Assembly: GCF_900199375.1 (NCBI RefSeq)
Contig: NZ_LT900217.1
Location: 1,860,001 to 1,924,000 of the forward strand
Reading direction: 5' to 3'
DNA length: 64,000 bases
Source: Gordonibacter urolithinfaciens
GTDB lineage: Bacteria > Actinomycetota > Coriobacteriia > Coriobacteriales > Eggerthellaceae
Each line of letters starts with the position of its first letter. Positions within the stretch are counted from its first letter, which is position 1. The notes under the pieces were generated by a model. That model did no database searches. It was not told where the DNA came from and saw nothing but the letters and a program-made list of their open reading frames with translations. Of the stretch, positions 40,776 to 49,332 are shown piece by piece. A program made the position numbers and the translations under genes.

Positions 40776-42026
40776 ATGAGCAGTACATTGGTACAGAAGT
40801 TCAAGAACGTGGGCCCCGGCGCGCTTGTGGCGGCCGGCTTCATCGGGCCCGGCACCGTCACCACGTGTACGGTTTCGGGTGCGAGCTACGGCTACACCAT
40901 GCTGTGGGCACTGTTGTTCGCCACGGTGGCCACCATCATCTTCCAGGAGATGGCGTCGCGCGTGGGCATCGTCTCGGGCAAGGGACTGGGTGAAAACATC
41001 CGCGATCGTATTCCCAACAAGGCGCTGATGTGGATTGCGATCGTGATTGTTATCATCGCCATCTTCGTGGGCAACATCGCATACGAGACGGGCAACATCA
41101 CGGGCGGCATCCTGGGCATCCAGGCGGTCCTGCCCGACGTGCCGATGATCCCCATCGTCATCGTGCTGGGTGTGCTGGCGTTCATCGCCATGTGGATCGG
41201 CTCGTACAAGGTGGTCGAGGTCATCCTCACGGCCATCGTGGTGTTCATGGGCGTGGTGTTCTTCGTCACGGCCATCGCGTCGTCGCCCGACTGGGGCGCC
41301 ATCGCCACGGGCCTCTTCGTGCCGACGTTGCCCGAAGAAGGCTCGAAGGGCATCCTCACGGCCGTGGGCCTCATCGGCACCACCATCGTGCCGTATAACC
41401 TGTTCCTGCATGCGTCCGGTGCCTCCGAGCGCTTCAAGGACCCCGAGCAGGTTTCCGACGCCCGCTTTGACACCATCCTGAGCATCGGCCTGGGCGGCAT
41501 CATCTCCATGGCCATCCTCATCTGCGCCGCCGCCAACATCTACGGCACCGATGCCGTGGTGGCGAACGGCAAGGACATGGCGTTGGCGCTGCAGCCGCTG
41601 CTGGGCTCGTGGGCCACGTGGATGATCGGCCTGGGGCTTCTGTGCGCCGGCTTCTCGAGCGCCATCACGGCTTCGTTCTCCGCCGCGTATGCCGTGAACG
41701 GCGTGCTGGGCTGGAAGAAGACGACGAAGGACCTGCGCTTCAAAGTGATCTGGATGATCGTGCTCCTGGCCGGCTGCATCATGGCGGTCGTGCTGGGCAA
41801 GAGCCCCACCGAGCTGATCCTGGTGGCGCAGGCGGCCAACGCCATCCTGCTGCCCATCATGGCGTTCTTCGTCATCTACTGCGCGAACGGCAAGGACCTG
41901 GGCAAGTGGCGCAACCACATCTTCGCGAACTGCGCGGGCGTGGTGATCATCGTCATCACGCTGTTCATGTGCTGGCGCAACATGTCCAGCTTCCTCACCT
42001 CGCTCCAGGCGCTCATCGGGGGCTAG
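40776..42026 (+). CDS. NRAMP-like transporter (YcsG type) without canonical metal ligands
   Basis: 416-aa membrane protein with about 11 helices and the NRAMP fold. The first helix reads GPGALVAAGFIGPGTVTT; the universal DPGN metal motif is GPGT here (residues 24-27). The sixth-helix MPH motif is VPYN (205-208), so the Asp, Asn and Met ligands for manganese or iron are all missing. B. subtilis ycsG, in the oxoprolinase operon, is a relative. Together with pxpABC nearby this suggests an organic substrate such as 5-oxoproline. GGAAAGGAG precedes the ATG. Confidence 0.82.
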   Translation: MSSTLVQKFKNVGPGALVAAGFIGPGTVTTCTVSGASYGYTMLWALLFATVATIIFQEMASRVGIVSGKGLGENIRDRIPNKALMWIAIVIVIIAIFVGNIAYETGNITGGILGIQAVLPDVPMIPIVIVLGVLAFIAMWIGSYKVVEVILTAIVVFMGVVFFVTAIASSPDWGAIATGLFVPTLPEEGSKGILTAVGLIGTTIVPYNLFLHASGASERFKDPEQVSDARFDTILSIGLGGIISMAILICAAANIYGTDAVVANGKDMALALQPLLGSWATWMIGLGLLCAGFSSAITASFSAAYAVNGVLGWKKTTKDLRFKVIWMIVLLAGCIMAVVLGKSPTELILVAQAANAILLPIMAFFVIYCANGKDLGKWRNHIFANCAGVVIIVITLFMCWRNMSSFLTSLQALIGG

Positions 42027-42046
42027 GGCTAGGGCCTTCGCAACCG

Positions 42047-42083
42047 CAGATGCGCCCGCCGTTCGGCGGGCGCATCTGTTTAT
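42047..42083. terminator. Terminator between convergent NRAMP-like and pxpA genes
   Basis: CAGATGCGCCCGCCG (42047-42061) and CGGCGGGCGCATCTG (42064-42078) form a perfect 15-bp stem followed by TTTAT. Confidence 0.9.
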
Positions 42084-42144
42084 GATTCACGGTGGGTCGT
42101 GGCGGGCGCTTATGCGCCAGGCGCAGGCGACGCCTATCCTCGGC

Positions 42145-42909
42145 CTAGCGTGCGCCCACCGGCTTGATGGCGATGCTATCCTGCTCCAGCGCCTCGCGGA
42201 TGCGGCGCACGAAGGCGAGGGCGGTAGGGGAGTCGCCGTGCACGCAGATCGTGTCGGCATGCAGGTCGATGAGCTTGCCGTTCACGGAGAGGATGGCGCC
42301 GTCGCGGATGGCGTTCTTCACCCGCTCGATAGCTTCCTCCTCGTTGCGGATGAGCGCGGCGGGGTCGTTGCGGCTCACCAGCTTGCCCTCGTCCGTATAG
42401 TTGCGGTCGGTGAAGAACTCCTCGGCGGTGACCAGGCCGATCTTTCGCCCCTCGTCCACGAGCGCGCTGTTCGCTAGGCCCACCAGCACCAGGTGATCGT
42501 CCACGTCGCGCACCGCCTGGGCGAGCGCGGCGGCAAGCTCCGGGTCCACGGCGGCATGGTTGTACAGCTGGCCGTGCGGCTTCACGTGCCGAAGCGGGAC
42601 GCCGGCGGCGGCGCAGAACGCTTGCAGCGCGCCTATCTGGTACAGCATGTACGAGTAAGCCTCGTCGGGCGACAGGTTCATGTCGCGGCGGCCGAAGCCC
42701 TGCAGGTCGGGGTAGCCGGGATGCGCGCCGATGGCTATGCCGGCATCCGCTGCCATGCGTACGGTGTCGCGCATGACCATCGGGTCGCCCGCATGCTGCC
42801 CGCACGCAACGTTCGCGCTGGAAACGAGCGGGATGATCTGGTCGTCGAGCCCGAGCGTATAGCGCCCGAAGCTCTCGCCCAGGTCGCTGTTGAGGTCGAT
42901 ACGGTACAT
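42145..42909 (-). CDS. pxpA: 5-oxoprolinase subunit A (LamB/YcsF)
   Basis: 254 aa with the full LamB/YcsF signature: MYRIDLNSDLGESFGRY at the start, VSSANVACGQHAGDP near 30, IGAHPGYPDLQGFGRR near 60 and HVKPHGQLYN near 108. PxpA works with PxpB and PxpC to open 5-oxoproline to glutamate with ATP. Here it is separated from pxpB/pxpC by a nuclease gene, a DUF1445 gene and accC/accB, all on the same strand. AAGG lies 7 bp before the ATG. Confidence 0.93.
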   Translation of the reverse strand: MYRIDLNSDLGESFGRYTLGLDDQIIPLVSSANVACGQHAGDPMVMRDTVRMAADAGIAIGAHPGYPDLQGFGRRDMNLSPDEAYSYMLYQIGALQAFCAAAGVPLRHVKPHGQLYNHAAVDPELAAALAQAVRDVDDHLVLVGLANSALVDEGRKIGLVTAEEFFTDRNYTDEGKLVSRNDPAALIRNEEEAIERVKNAIRDGAILSVNGKLIDLHADTICVHGDSPTALAFVRRIREALEQDSIAIKPVGAR

Positions 42910-42975
42910 AAGCTGCCTTCTTTCCCACGGTGTTAGCTCCTATTGTAGAGCAAGGGTCGGCACGCTGCGAATACT

Positions 42976-44010
42976 TCACGCGCCTTCGGATTGCCCCCAA
43001 TCTACCAGCACGCTTTCCACTTGCTGTATCAGCTGCTTTTTACCGGGTACGTGAGATACGTATCGCGAGGCGAAAACGGTGTTCTGCAATCCTCCGAGCG
43101 CGTATTCGGCTGTGACGGCGTCTTTGTCCGTGCATAAGATGATGCCGATGGGAGGATTATCGAACTCGTCGTTAATTTCGCAAGCATAGTAGTTCAGGTA
43201 CATGTTGATTTGCCCGACCGCTTCCGGCATCAGCTTGGAGGTTTTCAACTCGATGAGCACGTATGCTCGGAGCAGCTTGTTGTAGAAGACCATGTCGACA
43301 TGGTAGTGAGTGTTGTTGAGCGTGATCCGCTGCTGCGTGCCCACGAACATAAAGCCCTGACCCAGTTCAAGGAGGAATTTTTCAATATGGGTGACGAGTG
43401 CTCGTTCAAGCTCGCTCTCCGGGAGGGGTGCGTCGTCGGGAATTCCCAGGAATTCGAAGACGTATGGATCCTTGATGATATCGGCGGGTTGCACGACGCG
43501 GGCTTCGTCGTTCGAGGGGGAGAGCCTGCGCTGCATGCTCCAAGTGCTGCCCGATTGGATCAGCCGCTCGTACAGCGATGTCGATATCTGTCGCTTGAGC
43601 TCACGTACCGACCATCCGGCTTCGATGCATTCTCGCTCGTAGAAACGCCGCTTGTCAGGATCCGAGATGCTCAAAAGCTCGCAATAATGCGACCAACTCA
43701 ATTTGCCAGACAGTGTCTGGCAAATTGGATAATCCAGATAGAGTAGGCGCATGTTCTGCAGATTCGAGCGCGAGAACCCCTTGCCGTATGTCTCGGTCAA
43801 TTCTCGAGACAACCGCTTGAGCGTTGCAGCGCCGTACTCCGCGCGATCGGGGTTTTCCTGCTCGTGTTCCACTATGATGCGGCCGACATTCCAGTACGTG
43901 ACCAGCATCTCATGGTTCACGTGCGCAATAGCACGCCGACGCCCCTGTTCCAACACGCGCTTGATGTCGTTGAAAACGGACTCGTAGGATGCGATTTCTT
44001 CATAAGACAT
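42976..44010 (-). CDS. PDDEXK nuclease of the YhcG/DUF1016 family
   Basis: 344 aa. Residues 1-160 are the DUF1016 N-terminal helical domain (YWNVGRIIVEHEQ, GFSRSNLQNMRLLYL). Residues 200-340 form a PD-(D/E)xK nuclease-like fold, with VDMVFYNKLLRAYVLIELKT supplying Asp, Glu and Lys. YhcG proteins are linked to DNA repair or defence and are often mobile. This gene is less GC-rich than its neighbours and interrupts the oxoproline locus. AGGAGG before ATG 44010. Not part of oxoproline metabolism, in my view. Confidence 0.88.
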   Translation of the reverse strand: MSYEEIASYESVFNDIKRVLEQGRRRAIAHVNHEMLVTYWNVGRIIVEHEQENPDRAEYGAATLKRLSRELTETYGKGFSRSNLQNMRLLYLDYPICQTLSGKLSWSHYCELLSISDPDKRRFYERECIEAGWSVRELKRQISTSLYERLIQSGSTWSMQRRLSPSNDEARVVQPADIIKDPYVFEFLGIPDDAPLPESELERALVTHIEKFLLELGQGFMFVGTQQRITLNNTHYHVDMVFYNKLLRAYVLIELKTSKLMPEAVGQINMYLNYYACEINDEFDNPPIGIILCTDKDAVTAEYALGGLQNTVFASRYVSHVPGKKQLIQQVESVLVDWGQSEGA

Positions 44011-44180
44011 GGCAAGCCTCCTCTTCGGTTCCCAAGGATGAGAAGATCTTGCTGGATCTTGCAGGCGTGGTACGGGCAACGGGGGAACGCGCTACCATCT
44101 ATGGGCCGTCTGTTCGGAAGCGGCGCCTGCACTGGTTCTTTGTAGCGCATAATCTAATACACTGAAGGTTTAATTGCAAG

Positions 44181-44227
44181 AGCAAAAATCCCCCGCCTTC
44201 CAAAAAGAAAGGCGGGGGATTTTTGCT
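44181..44227. terminator. Strong bidirectional terminator
   Basis: AGCAAAAATCCCCCGCCTT (44181-44199) and its exact complement (44209-44227) form a 19-bp stem with T-runs on both strands. It ends the DUF1445 transcript, so the nuclease gene and pxpA downstream need their own promoters. Confidence 0.95.
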
Positions 44228-44290
44228 GCTTGGTGTCGAGGCTGATACAGCCCCGACGATTTTCCCTCGCAGAGCAGTTGTTCCGGGGTT

Positions 44291-45130
44291 CTATTCTTTC
44301 AGGTCGATGTTCTTCGTGTCGGTGATGAGCATGCATCCCGGGGCGTGGGTGATGGCGAACGGTGGCTTGCTGTTCATGACGATGGACTGGGGCGTGACGC
44401 CGCACGCCCAGAACACGGGCACCTCGCCGTCGCGGATCTCCACCGGGTCGCCGAACTCGGGGTGGGCCAGGTCGCGCACGCCGATGGCCGCAGGGTTGCC
44501 GATGTGGATGGGCGCGCCATGCACCTTGGGGATGGCGCCGGAGATCTGCACCGCCTTCACCACCTGGTTATACGGGATGGGGCGCATCGACATGACCATG
44601 TTGCCGGACATGCTGCCGGCGGGCGTGCACGGCACGCCGGTGAGGTACATGGGCACGTTGCAGCCCATGGTGTTGTGCCGGATCTCGATGCCGGCCTCGA
44701 TGAGCTCGCTCTCGAACGAGAACGAGCAGCCGATGACGAACGACACCAGGTCGTCGCGCCAGTAGTCCTCGACGTTCTCCACCTCGGCTGTCAGCTGGCC
44801 GTGCTCGTAGATGCGATAGCGCGGGAAGTCGGTGGCGATGTCACAGTCGGTGGCGCAGATGGTGGCCTCGCGCGCGCCCGTCTCGGTGACCTCGAGCAGC
44901 GGGCAAGGCTTGGGGTTGCGCTGCGCGAACAGCAGGAAGTCGTAGGCCTGCTCGCGCGGCAGCACGATGAGGTTCGCCTGCGCATAGCCGGGGCACAGGC
45001 CGCTCGTCGGCGCCGTGAACGCGCCCGAGCGGATCAGCCGACGCGCCTCCACCGGCGACGCGGCAAGCATCTGGGCCCAAACCTCGTCGGCAACGCCCTC
45101 GGGCTTGGCAGGTTCCGGAGCATTCAACAT
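44291..45130 (-). CDS. DUF1445 putative hydro-lyase (YcsI family)
   Basis: 279 aa with the conserved YcsI/DUF1445 pattern: [60 protein letters not shown], and NMVMSMRPI. Relatives accompany oxoprolinase genes in B. subtilis, and a DUF1445 domain is also found in mammalian D-glutamate cyclase, an enzyme that forms 5-oxo-D-proline. A role in making or isomerising 5-oxoproline or glutamate derivatives is therefore plausible, but the reaction is not established. Lies 250 bp after accC. Confidence 0.88.
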   Translation of the reverse strand: MLNAPEPAKPEGVADEVWAQMLAASPVEARRLIRSGAFTAPTSGLCPGYAQANLIVLPREQAYDFLLFAQRNPKPCPLLEVTETGAREATICATDCDIATDFPRYRIYEHGQLTAEVENVEDYWRDDLVSFVIGCSFSFESELIEAGIEIRHNTMGCNVPMYLTGVPCTPAGSMSGNMVMSMRPIPYNQVVKAVQISGAIPKVHGAPIHIGNPAAIGVRDLAHPEFGDPVEIRDGEVPVFWACGVTPQSIVMNSKPPFAITHAPGCMLITDTKNIDLKE

Positions 45131-45340
45131 GGCAGAACTCCCTTCTCGATAACTGCCCCCATTATCGCACGCCGCGCAGGCGATGAGGAGTGCTGGACGA
45201 AATCGGAGGCTATGGCAAGATCTGCTGCATCTGAAGCAGCAAAAATACCGCTCCGAACATCATAACCCCAGATCGCGCTCTGCTGCGCTCCTTCGCATCA
45301 TGCCATAGCGCAAGATCTCTTCCATGACATGGAAAGTCAT

Positions 45341-45371
45341 ATATAAAAGCCGGTGCCGCACGGGCCCCGGC
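45341..45371 (-). terminator. Terminator of the pxpBC-accBC operon
   Basis: On the minus strand GCCGGGGCC (plus 45363-45371) pairs with GGCACCGGC (plus 45349-45357) and is followed by TTTTATAT. Confidence 0.78.
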
Positions 45372-45382
45372 AGCCCCGTACC

Positions 45383-46732
45383 CTACACCTCGCCCTTCAT
45401 GAAGCGGTCGATGAAGCTGGTGTCCGCCGCGCCGGCGGCGAACGTCTCGTTCTCCATGATGGCGTACTGGAAGTCCAGGTTCGTCTTCACGCCCACCACC
45501 ACCATCTCCTCCAGCGCGGTGCGCATCTTGGCGATGGCCTCGGTGCGGTCGCGGCCGTGCACGATGATCTTGGCTATCATGGAATCGTAGTAGGGCGAGA
45601 TCTCGTAGCCGTCGAAGGCAGCCGTGTCCACGCGCACGCCGTTGCCGCCGGGCAGGTGCATCTGGGAGATGGTGCCGGGCGACGGCAGGAAGCCGCGCTC
45701 GGGCTGCTCGGCGTTCACGCGGCACTCGATGGCGTGGCCGCGATACGTGATGTCGTCCTGCGTGAACGTGAGCGGGTCGCCCGCCGCCACGCGGATCATC
45801 TCCTGCACGATGTCGGTGCCCGTGACCATCTCGGTCACGGAATGCTCCACCTGCACGCGCGTGTTCATTTCCATGAAGTAGTAGTTCATCTGGTCGTCCA
45901 GCAGGAACTCTATCGTGCCGGCCGACGTGTAGCCCACGGCCTGCGCCGCGCGCACGGCAGCGTCCAGCATCTCGGCGCGCACCTCCGCGGACAGCGCGGG
46001 GGAGGGGCTCTCCTCGATCATCTTCTGGTGGTTGCGCTGCACGGAGCAGTCGCGCTCGCCCAGTGCCACCACGGTGCCGTACGTGTCGGCGATGACCTGC
46101 ACCTCCACGTGGCGCGGGTTCAGCACGCAGCGCTCCAGGTACATGGTGTTGTCGCCGAACGCGCCCACGCTCTCGCGCTGCGCGATGGAGAACTGCTCGC
46201 AGAAGTCGTCCTCGGACAGGCTCACGCGCATGCCCTTGCCGCCGCCGCCCGACGACGCCTTGATCATGATGGGCCAGCCCACGGCACGCGCCTTCGCAAG
46301 CGCCTCCTCTGGCGCATGCACCGGCTCCTTCGTGCCGGGCACCACGGGCACGCCGGCCTCCATCATGGTCTTGCGGGCCTGGCTCTTGTTACCCATGCGG
46401 TCGATGACCTCGGGCGCGGGGCCTATGAACACGATGTCGTTCTCGCGGCACAGCTTCGCGAACGTGGAGTTCTCGGACAAGAAGCCGTAGCCCGGATGGA
46501 TGGCTTGCGCGCCGGTGCCCTTCGCGGCGGACAGGATGGCGGCGATGTTCAGGTACGAGTCGCGCGCCGCGGGCGGCCCGATGCACACGCTCTCGTCGGC
46601 CAGGTACACGTGCAGCGCATGCTTGTCGGCCGTGGAGTACACGGCCACGGTCTTGATGTTCATGGCGCGGCACGCGCGGATGATGCGCACGGCTATCTCG
46701 CCGCGGTTCGCTATGAGGATCTTCTCGAACAT
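45383..46732 (-). CDS. accC: Biotin carboxylase subunit
   Basis: 449 aa, the usual AccC length. MFEKILIANRGEIAVRIIRA start, the Gly-rich ATP-grasp loop (SSGGGGKGM) near 165, HPGYGFLSEN, EMNTRVQVEHSVTE near 290 with the catalytic region, and a full C-terminal domain. It carboxylates biotin with ATP and bicarbonate. No acetyl-CoA or propionyl-CoA carboxyltransferase gene is nearby; instead the neighbours are pxpC and pxpB, relatives of the urea carboxylase transferase domain. The 15-bp gap to accB implies one operon. It may supply fatty-acid synthesis or a special carboxylase. Confidence 0.92.
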   Translation of the reverse strand: MFEKILIANRGEIAVRIIRACRAMNIKTVAVYSTADKHALHVYLADESVCIGPPAARDSYLNIAAILSAAKGTGAQAIHPGYGFLSENSTFAKLCRENDIVFIGPAPEVIDRMGNKSQARKTMMEAGVPVVPGTKEPVHAPEEALAKARAVGWPIMIKASSGGGGKGMRVSLSEDDFCEQFSIAQRESVGAFGDNTMYLERCVLNPRHVEVQVIADTYGTVVALGERDCSVQRNHQKMIEESPSPALSAEVRAEMLDAAVRAAQAVGYTSAGTIEFLLDDQMNYYFMEMNTRVQVEHSVTEMVTGTDIVQEMIRVAAGDPLTFTQDDITYRGHAIECRVNAEQPERGFLPSPGTISQMHLPGGNGVRVDTAAFDGYEISPYYDSMIAKIIVHGRDRTEAIAKMRTALEEMVVVGVKTNLDFQYAIMENETFAAGAADTSFIDRFMKGEV

Positions 46733-46747
46733 GGCAGCCCTCGCGCC

Positions 46748-47215
46748 CTAGCGCGCTTCTGCGGTGGCGATGCGGAACAGCGGCTGGTCGTACTCCACCT
46801 GCGTCCCGTTGGCGGCCAGCACTTCCACCACCACGCCGGGGGCGGGCGCCGTTATCTCGTTCATCATCTTCATGGCCTCCACAATGGCCATGGTCTGGCC
46901 GGAGAGCACCTCTTGGCCCACCTTGACGAACGGGTCCTCGTCGGGGCTGGGCGACAGGTAGAACATGCCCACCATGGGACTGCGCACCAGCAGCGAGTCC
47001 TTGTCCACGTCCTCGAGCGCCGCGGCCTCGTGGCTCTCGGTCTTGCCGGCCAGAAGCGCGCTCACGCGGTCGGCCATGAGCGGCAGGGCCGACGACGGCA
47101 GCGGTCCGTGGCTGCGCTCCAGCTCGATCTTCGTCTCGCCGTCGTCCACGCGCAGGGCCGTGAGCTCGGCCTTGTCCATGATGGCGATGAGTTCTTCGAT
47201 GGCTTTCGTGTCCAT
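46748..47215 (-). CDS. accB: Biotin carboxyl carrier protein
   Basis: 155 aa. An N-terminal helical part (MDTKAIEELIAIMDKAELTALRV), a Pro/Ala/Ser linker, and a C-terminal biotinyl domain with the target Lys116 in EAMKMM. Carries carboxybiotin between the AccC and transferase sites. AAGGAG precedes the ATG. Directly between pxpC and accC. The gap to pxpC is 102 bp with no terminator seen. Confidence 0.93.
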   Translation of the reverse strand: MDTKAIEELIAIMDKAELTALRVDDGETKIELERSHGPLPSSALPLMADRVSALLAGKTESHEAAALEDVDKDSLLVRSPMVGMFYLSPSPDEDPFVKVGQEVLSGQTMAIVEAMKMMNEITAPAPGVVVEVLAANGTQVEYDQPLFRIATAEAR

Positions 47216-47317
47216 GGTGGCTCTCCTTGCACTTCTCTAGGCGGTGCGGCCGTTGCCGCGGCTCGCGGTCTGCGGGGCGTTGTCGGCGCCCGCCTTCTCG
47301 TCGGGGGTCTTCTCGTA

Positions 47318-48430
47318 TTACAGCGCGTTGCGGCTCCCCACCCGCTCGGCGCGGTTCGCGCGGTCGATCCACAGCGTGTCGGCCTGCGTCTTCGCTGCTT
47401 GGCGCTCCAAGATGGGCGTGAGGCGGCGGGCCGTGCGGCGGGGCGATATGCCGTCGGCGCTGGGACGGCGCACCTTCAGCGCCAGCATCTCGAACTGGCG
47501 GGCCTCCTGGCGCAGCAGCTCTTGGGCCTGCTGGACCGTCACGGGTTCGAAGCGCACGCGGCTTCCCGGCGGGCGCTGCACGAGCTTCGGTATGTCCACG
47601 GTGGCGATGGTGCCGATCTTCGCGTACCCGCCGGTGGTCTGGCGGTCGGCCAGCATGACGATGGGCCGCCCGTGCGAGGGCACCTGCACGGCGCCGAACG
47701 CGATGCCGTCCGAAATGATGTCAGACCCGTTCCTCGTCTCGATCTCCGGGCCGTCCAGGCGGTATCCCATGCGGTCGCACTTAGCGGTGGTGGTGTAGGT
47801 TTGGCTGTAGAATGCCTCGATGCCCTCTTCGGTGAACAGGTCCTCCTGCGGCCCGGGCACCACGCGCACGAGCACCTCGTCATTTGCGAAGCCGTAGAAG
47901 GCGTCATCGTTGCCCGCATCGAGGCGGTGCGAGCCTAAATTCGGCAGGAAGTCCACGCCCTTGGTGACGAACGGGAGGTAGTCGCCCGTCATGAGCGTGC
48001 GCCCCTTCCAGCCGCCGAACTCGCACTTCAGGTTCGTGGAGCGGCTGCCCATGATCTCGGGTATGCGCACGCTGCCGCCCGCGATGGCCAGGTAGCCGTA
48101 GCAGCCCGTCTTCGCGGCGCCGAAGCGCAGGATGGAGCCTCGCTTCACCATGAGGGCCGTGTAGCGCGGGGCGGGCTCCCCGTCGATGGTTGCGCCGAAG
48201 TCGGCGCCCGTGATGGCGATGATCGTCTTGGTGGTGAAGCGCAAAAGGGGGCCGGCCAGCGCGAACTCCAGCACGGGGGCGTTCGGGTCGTTCTCTACCA
48301 GCAAGTTGGCAATGACGTAGGCGCGGCGGTCCATAACGCCGTTCGTGGAAAAGCCGCTGCCTTGGTAGCCGAAGCGGCCGTTGTCTTGGATCGACGTGTA
48401 CACGCCGGGTTTTCTGACGACGAGGCCCAT
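47318..48430 (-). CDS. pxpC: 5-oxoprolinase subunit C (KipA/AHS2)
   Basis: 370 aa, KipA family: starts MGLVVRKPGVYTSIQDNGRFGYQGSGFSTNG, contains GSRSTNLKCEFGGWKGRTL near 127 and the segment MGYRLDGPEIE. PxpC pairs with PxpB. The same fold makes up half of the carboxyltransferase domain of urea carboxylase, which matters because biotin enzymes follow in the operon. Its start is 1 bp from the pxpB stop. The last 60 residues are less conserved. Confidence 0.92.
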   Translation of the reverse strand: MGLVVRKPGVYTSIQDNGRFGYQGSGFSTNGVMDRRAYVIANLLVENDPNAPVLEFALAGPLLRFTTKTIIAITGADFGATIDGEPAPRYTALMVKRGSILRFGAAKTGCYGYLAIAGGSVRIPEIMGSRSTNLKCEFGGWKGRTLMTGDYLPFVTKGVDFLPNLGSHRLDAGNDDAFYGFANDEVLVRVVPGPQEDLFTEEGIEAFYSQTYTTTAKCDRMGYRLDGPEIETRNGSDIISDGIAFGAVQVPSHGRPIVMLADRQTTGGYAKIGTIATVDIPKLVQRPPGSRVRFEPVTVQQAQELLRQEARQFEMLALKVRRPSADGISPRRTARRLTPILERQAAKTQADTLWIDRANRAERVGSRNAL

Positions 48431-48431
48431 G

Positions 48432-49160
48432 CTATTCGTCCTCCACGAAGATCTGGTACTCGTAGGTGTTGGCTGCGAGCTGCTGTTCTATGGCGGCGTA
48501 CTCGTCGGCTGTGATGGGCACGAAACGCAGGTACTCGCCGGCCGCGTACAGAATGGGCTCGGTGCGGTCCGGGTCGTAAGGGCGCAGCGGCGTGCGGCCG
48601 ATGATCTGCCAGCCGCCGGGCGAGGCCAGCGGGTAGATGCCCGTCTGCGCGCCCCCGATGCCCACGCTGCCGGGCTCGATGCGCGTGCGCGGCGTGGCGA
48701 GACGCGGCGTGTGCAGGCGCTCGTCGAGGCCGCCCAGGTACGCGAATCCGGGCAGGAATCCCAGCATGTCTATGAGGTAATCGTGCGCGGTGTGGATGTT
48801 CACGACCTCCTGCGGGGTGAGCCCGGCATGCGCGGCCACGTTGGCCAGGTCGGGACCGTACTCGCCGCCGTAGCACACGGGTATCTGCACGATCTTGCGC
48901 ACGGAGAGGTCGGCCTCGCCCACGTCGCGCAGCTTCCCGCGCAGGCGTGCGGACAGCTCGTCGAACGTGACCGCCAGGGGGTTGTAGTACACCATGAGCG
49001 AGCAGAACGTGGGCACGAGCTCGGTGATGCCCTCGATGGGGTCGGCAGTGAGGTTCTCCGCGGCCAGGCGGATCATCGCGCTCGTCTCCGGGGAGATCGC
49101 GTGTGCGAACTCCAGGTTGAGCGCCGAATCGCCGGCGATGGTGATGCTGAATCCCGCCAT
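48432..49160 (-). CDS. pxpB: 5-oxoprolinase subunit B (KipI/AHS1)
   Basis: About 242 aa from ATG 49160. Family marks: FSITIAGDSALNLEF at the start, IPVCYGGEYGPDL in the middle, HTAHDYLIDMLGFLPGFAYLGGLDERLHTPR near 130 and PGSVGIGGAQTGIYPLASPGGWQIIGRTP near 165. First gene of the minus-strand operon pxpB-pxpC-accB-accC. The upstream region is shared with the divergent TSUP permease and contains a small dyad. A longer in-frame start exists, with no ribosome site. Confidence 0.92.
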   Translation of the reverse strand: MAGFSITIAGDSALNLEFAHAISPETSAMIRLAAENLTADPIEGITELVPTFCSLMVYYNPLAVTFDELSARLRGKLRDVGEADLSVRKIVQIPVCYGGEYGPDLANVAAHAGLTPQEVVNIHTAHDYLIDMLGFLPGFAYLGGLDERLHTPRLATPRTRIEPGSVGIGGAQTGIYPLASPGGWQIIGRTPLRPYDPDRTEPILYAAGEYLRFVPITADEYAAIEQQLAANTYEYQIFVEDE

Positions 49161-49300
49161 GTGGTTCCGTTTCTCGTCCGTTGGACCGCTGCTGCGCGAT
49201 TGCAGGGGTTCGGTCGCATCGCCGCACGACCGCAGGGGCCCGGTACCGGCATCGCCCACCGGTACGCATCGATGGCTCTGCCCATCAATGCTACACTTAT

Positions 49301-49319
49301 CTATCGGTTATCTCGATAG
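49301..49319. promoter_or_regulatory. Palindromic operator between pxpB and TSUP permease
   Basis: CTATCG (49301-49306) and CGATAG (49314-49319) are inverted around 7 bp, in the gap between divergent genes and 14 bp before the permease ATG. A TACACT -10-like hexamer lies just upstream of it. Regulator unknown. Confidence 0.45.
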
Positions 49320-49332
49320 GATTGTAGCATAT

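Noticed and set aside
40776-42026. Plain manganese transporter MntH
   Set aside because: The residues that bind metal in NRAMPs are replaced.
45200-45330. Imperfect inverted CTATGGCA/TGCCATAG in the gap before accC's terminator
   Set aside because: Only 8 bp over a long spacing; too weak to call an element.
45353-47938. A plus-strand open frame of more than 850 codons opposite accC, accB and pxpC
   Set aside because: It is His/Arg/Val-rich antisense of well-conserved genes, a common result of high GC content, with no ribosome site or domain.
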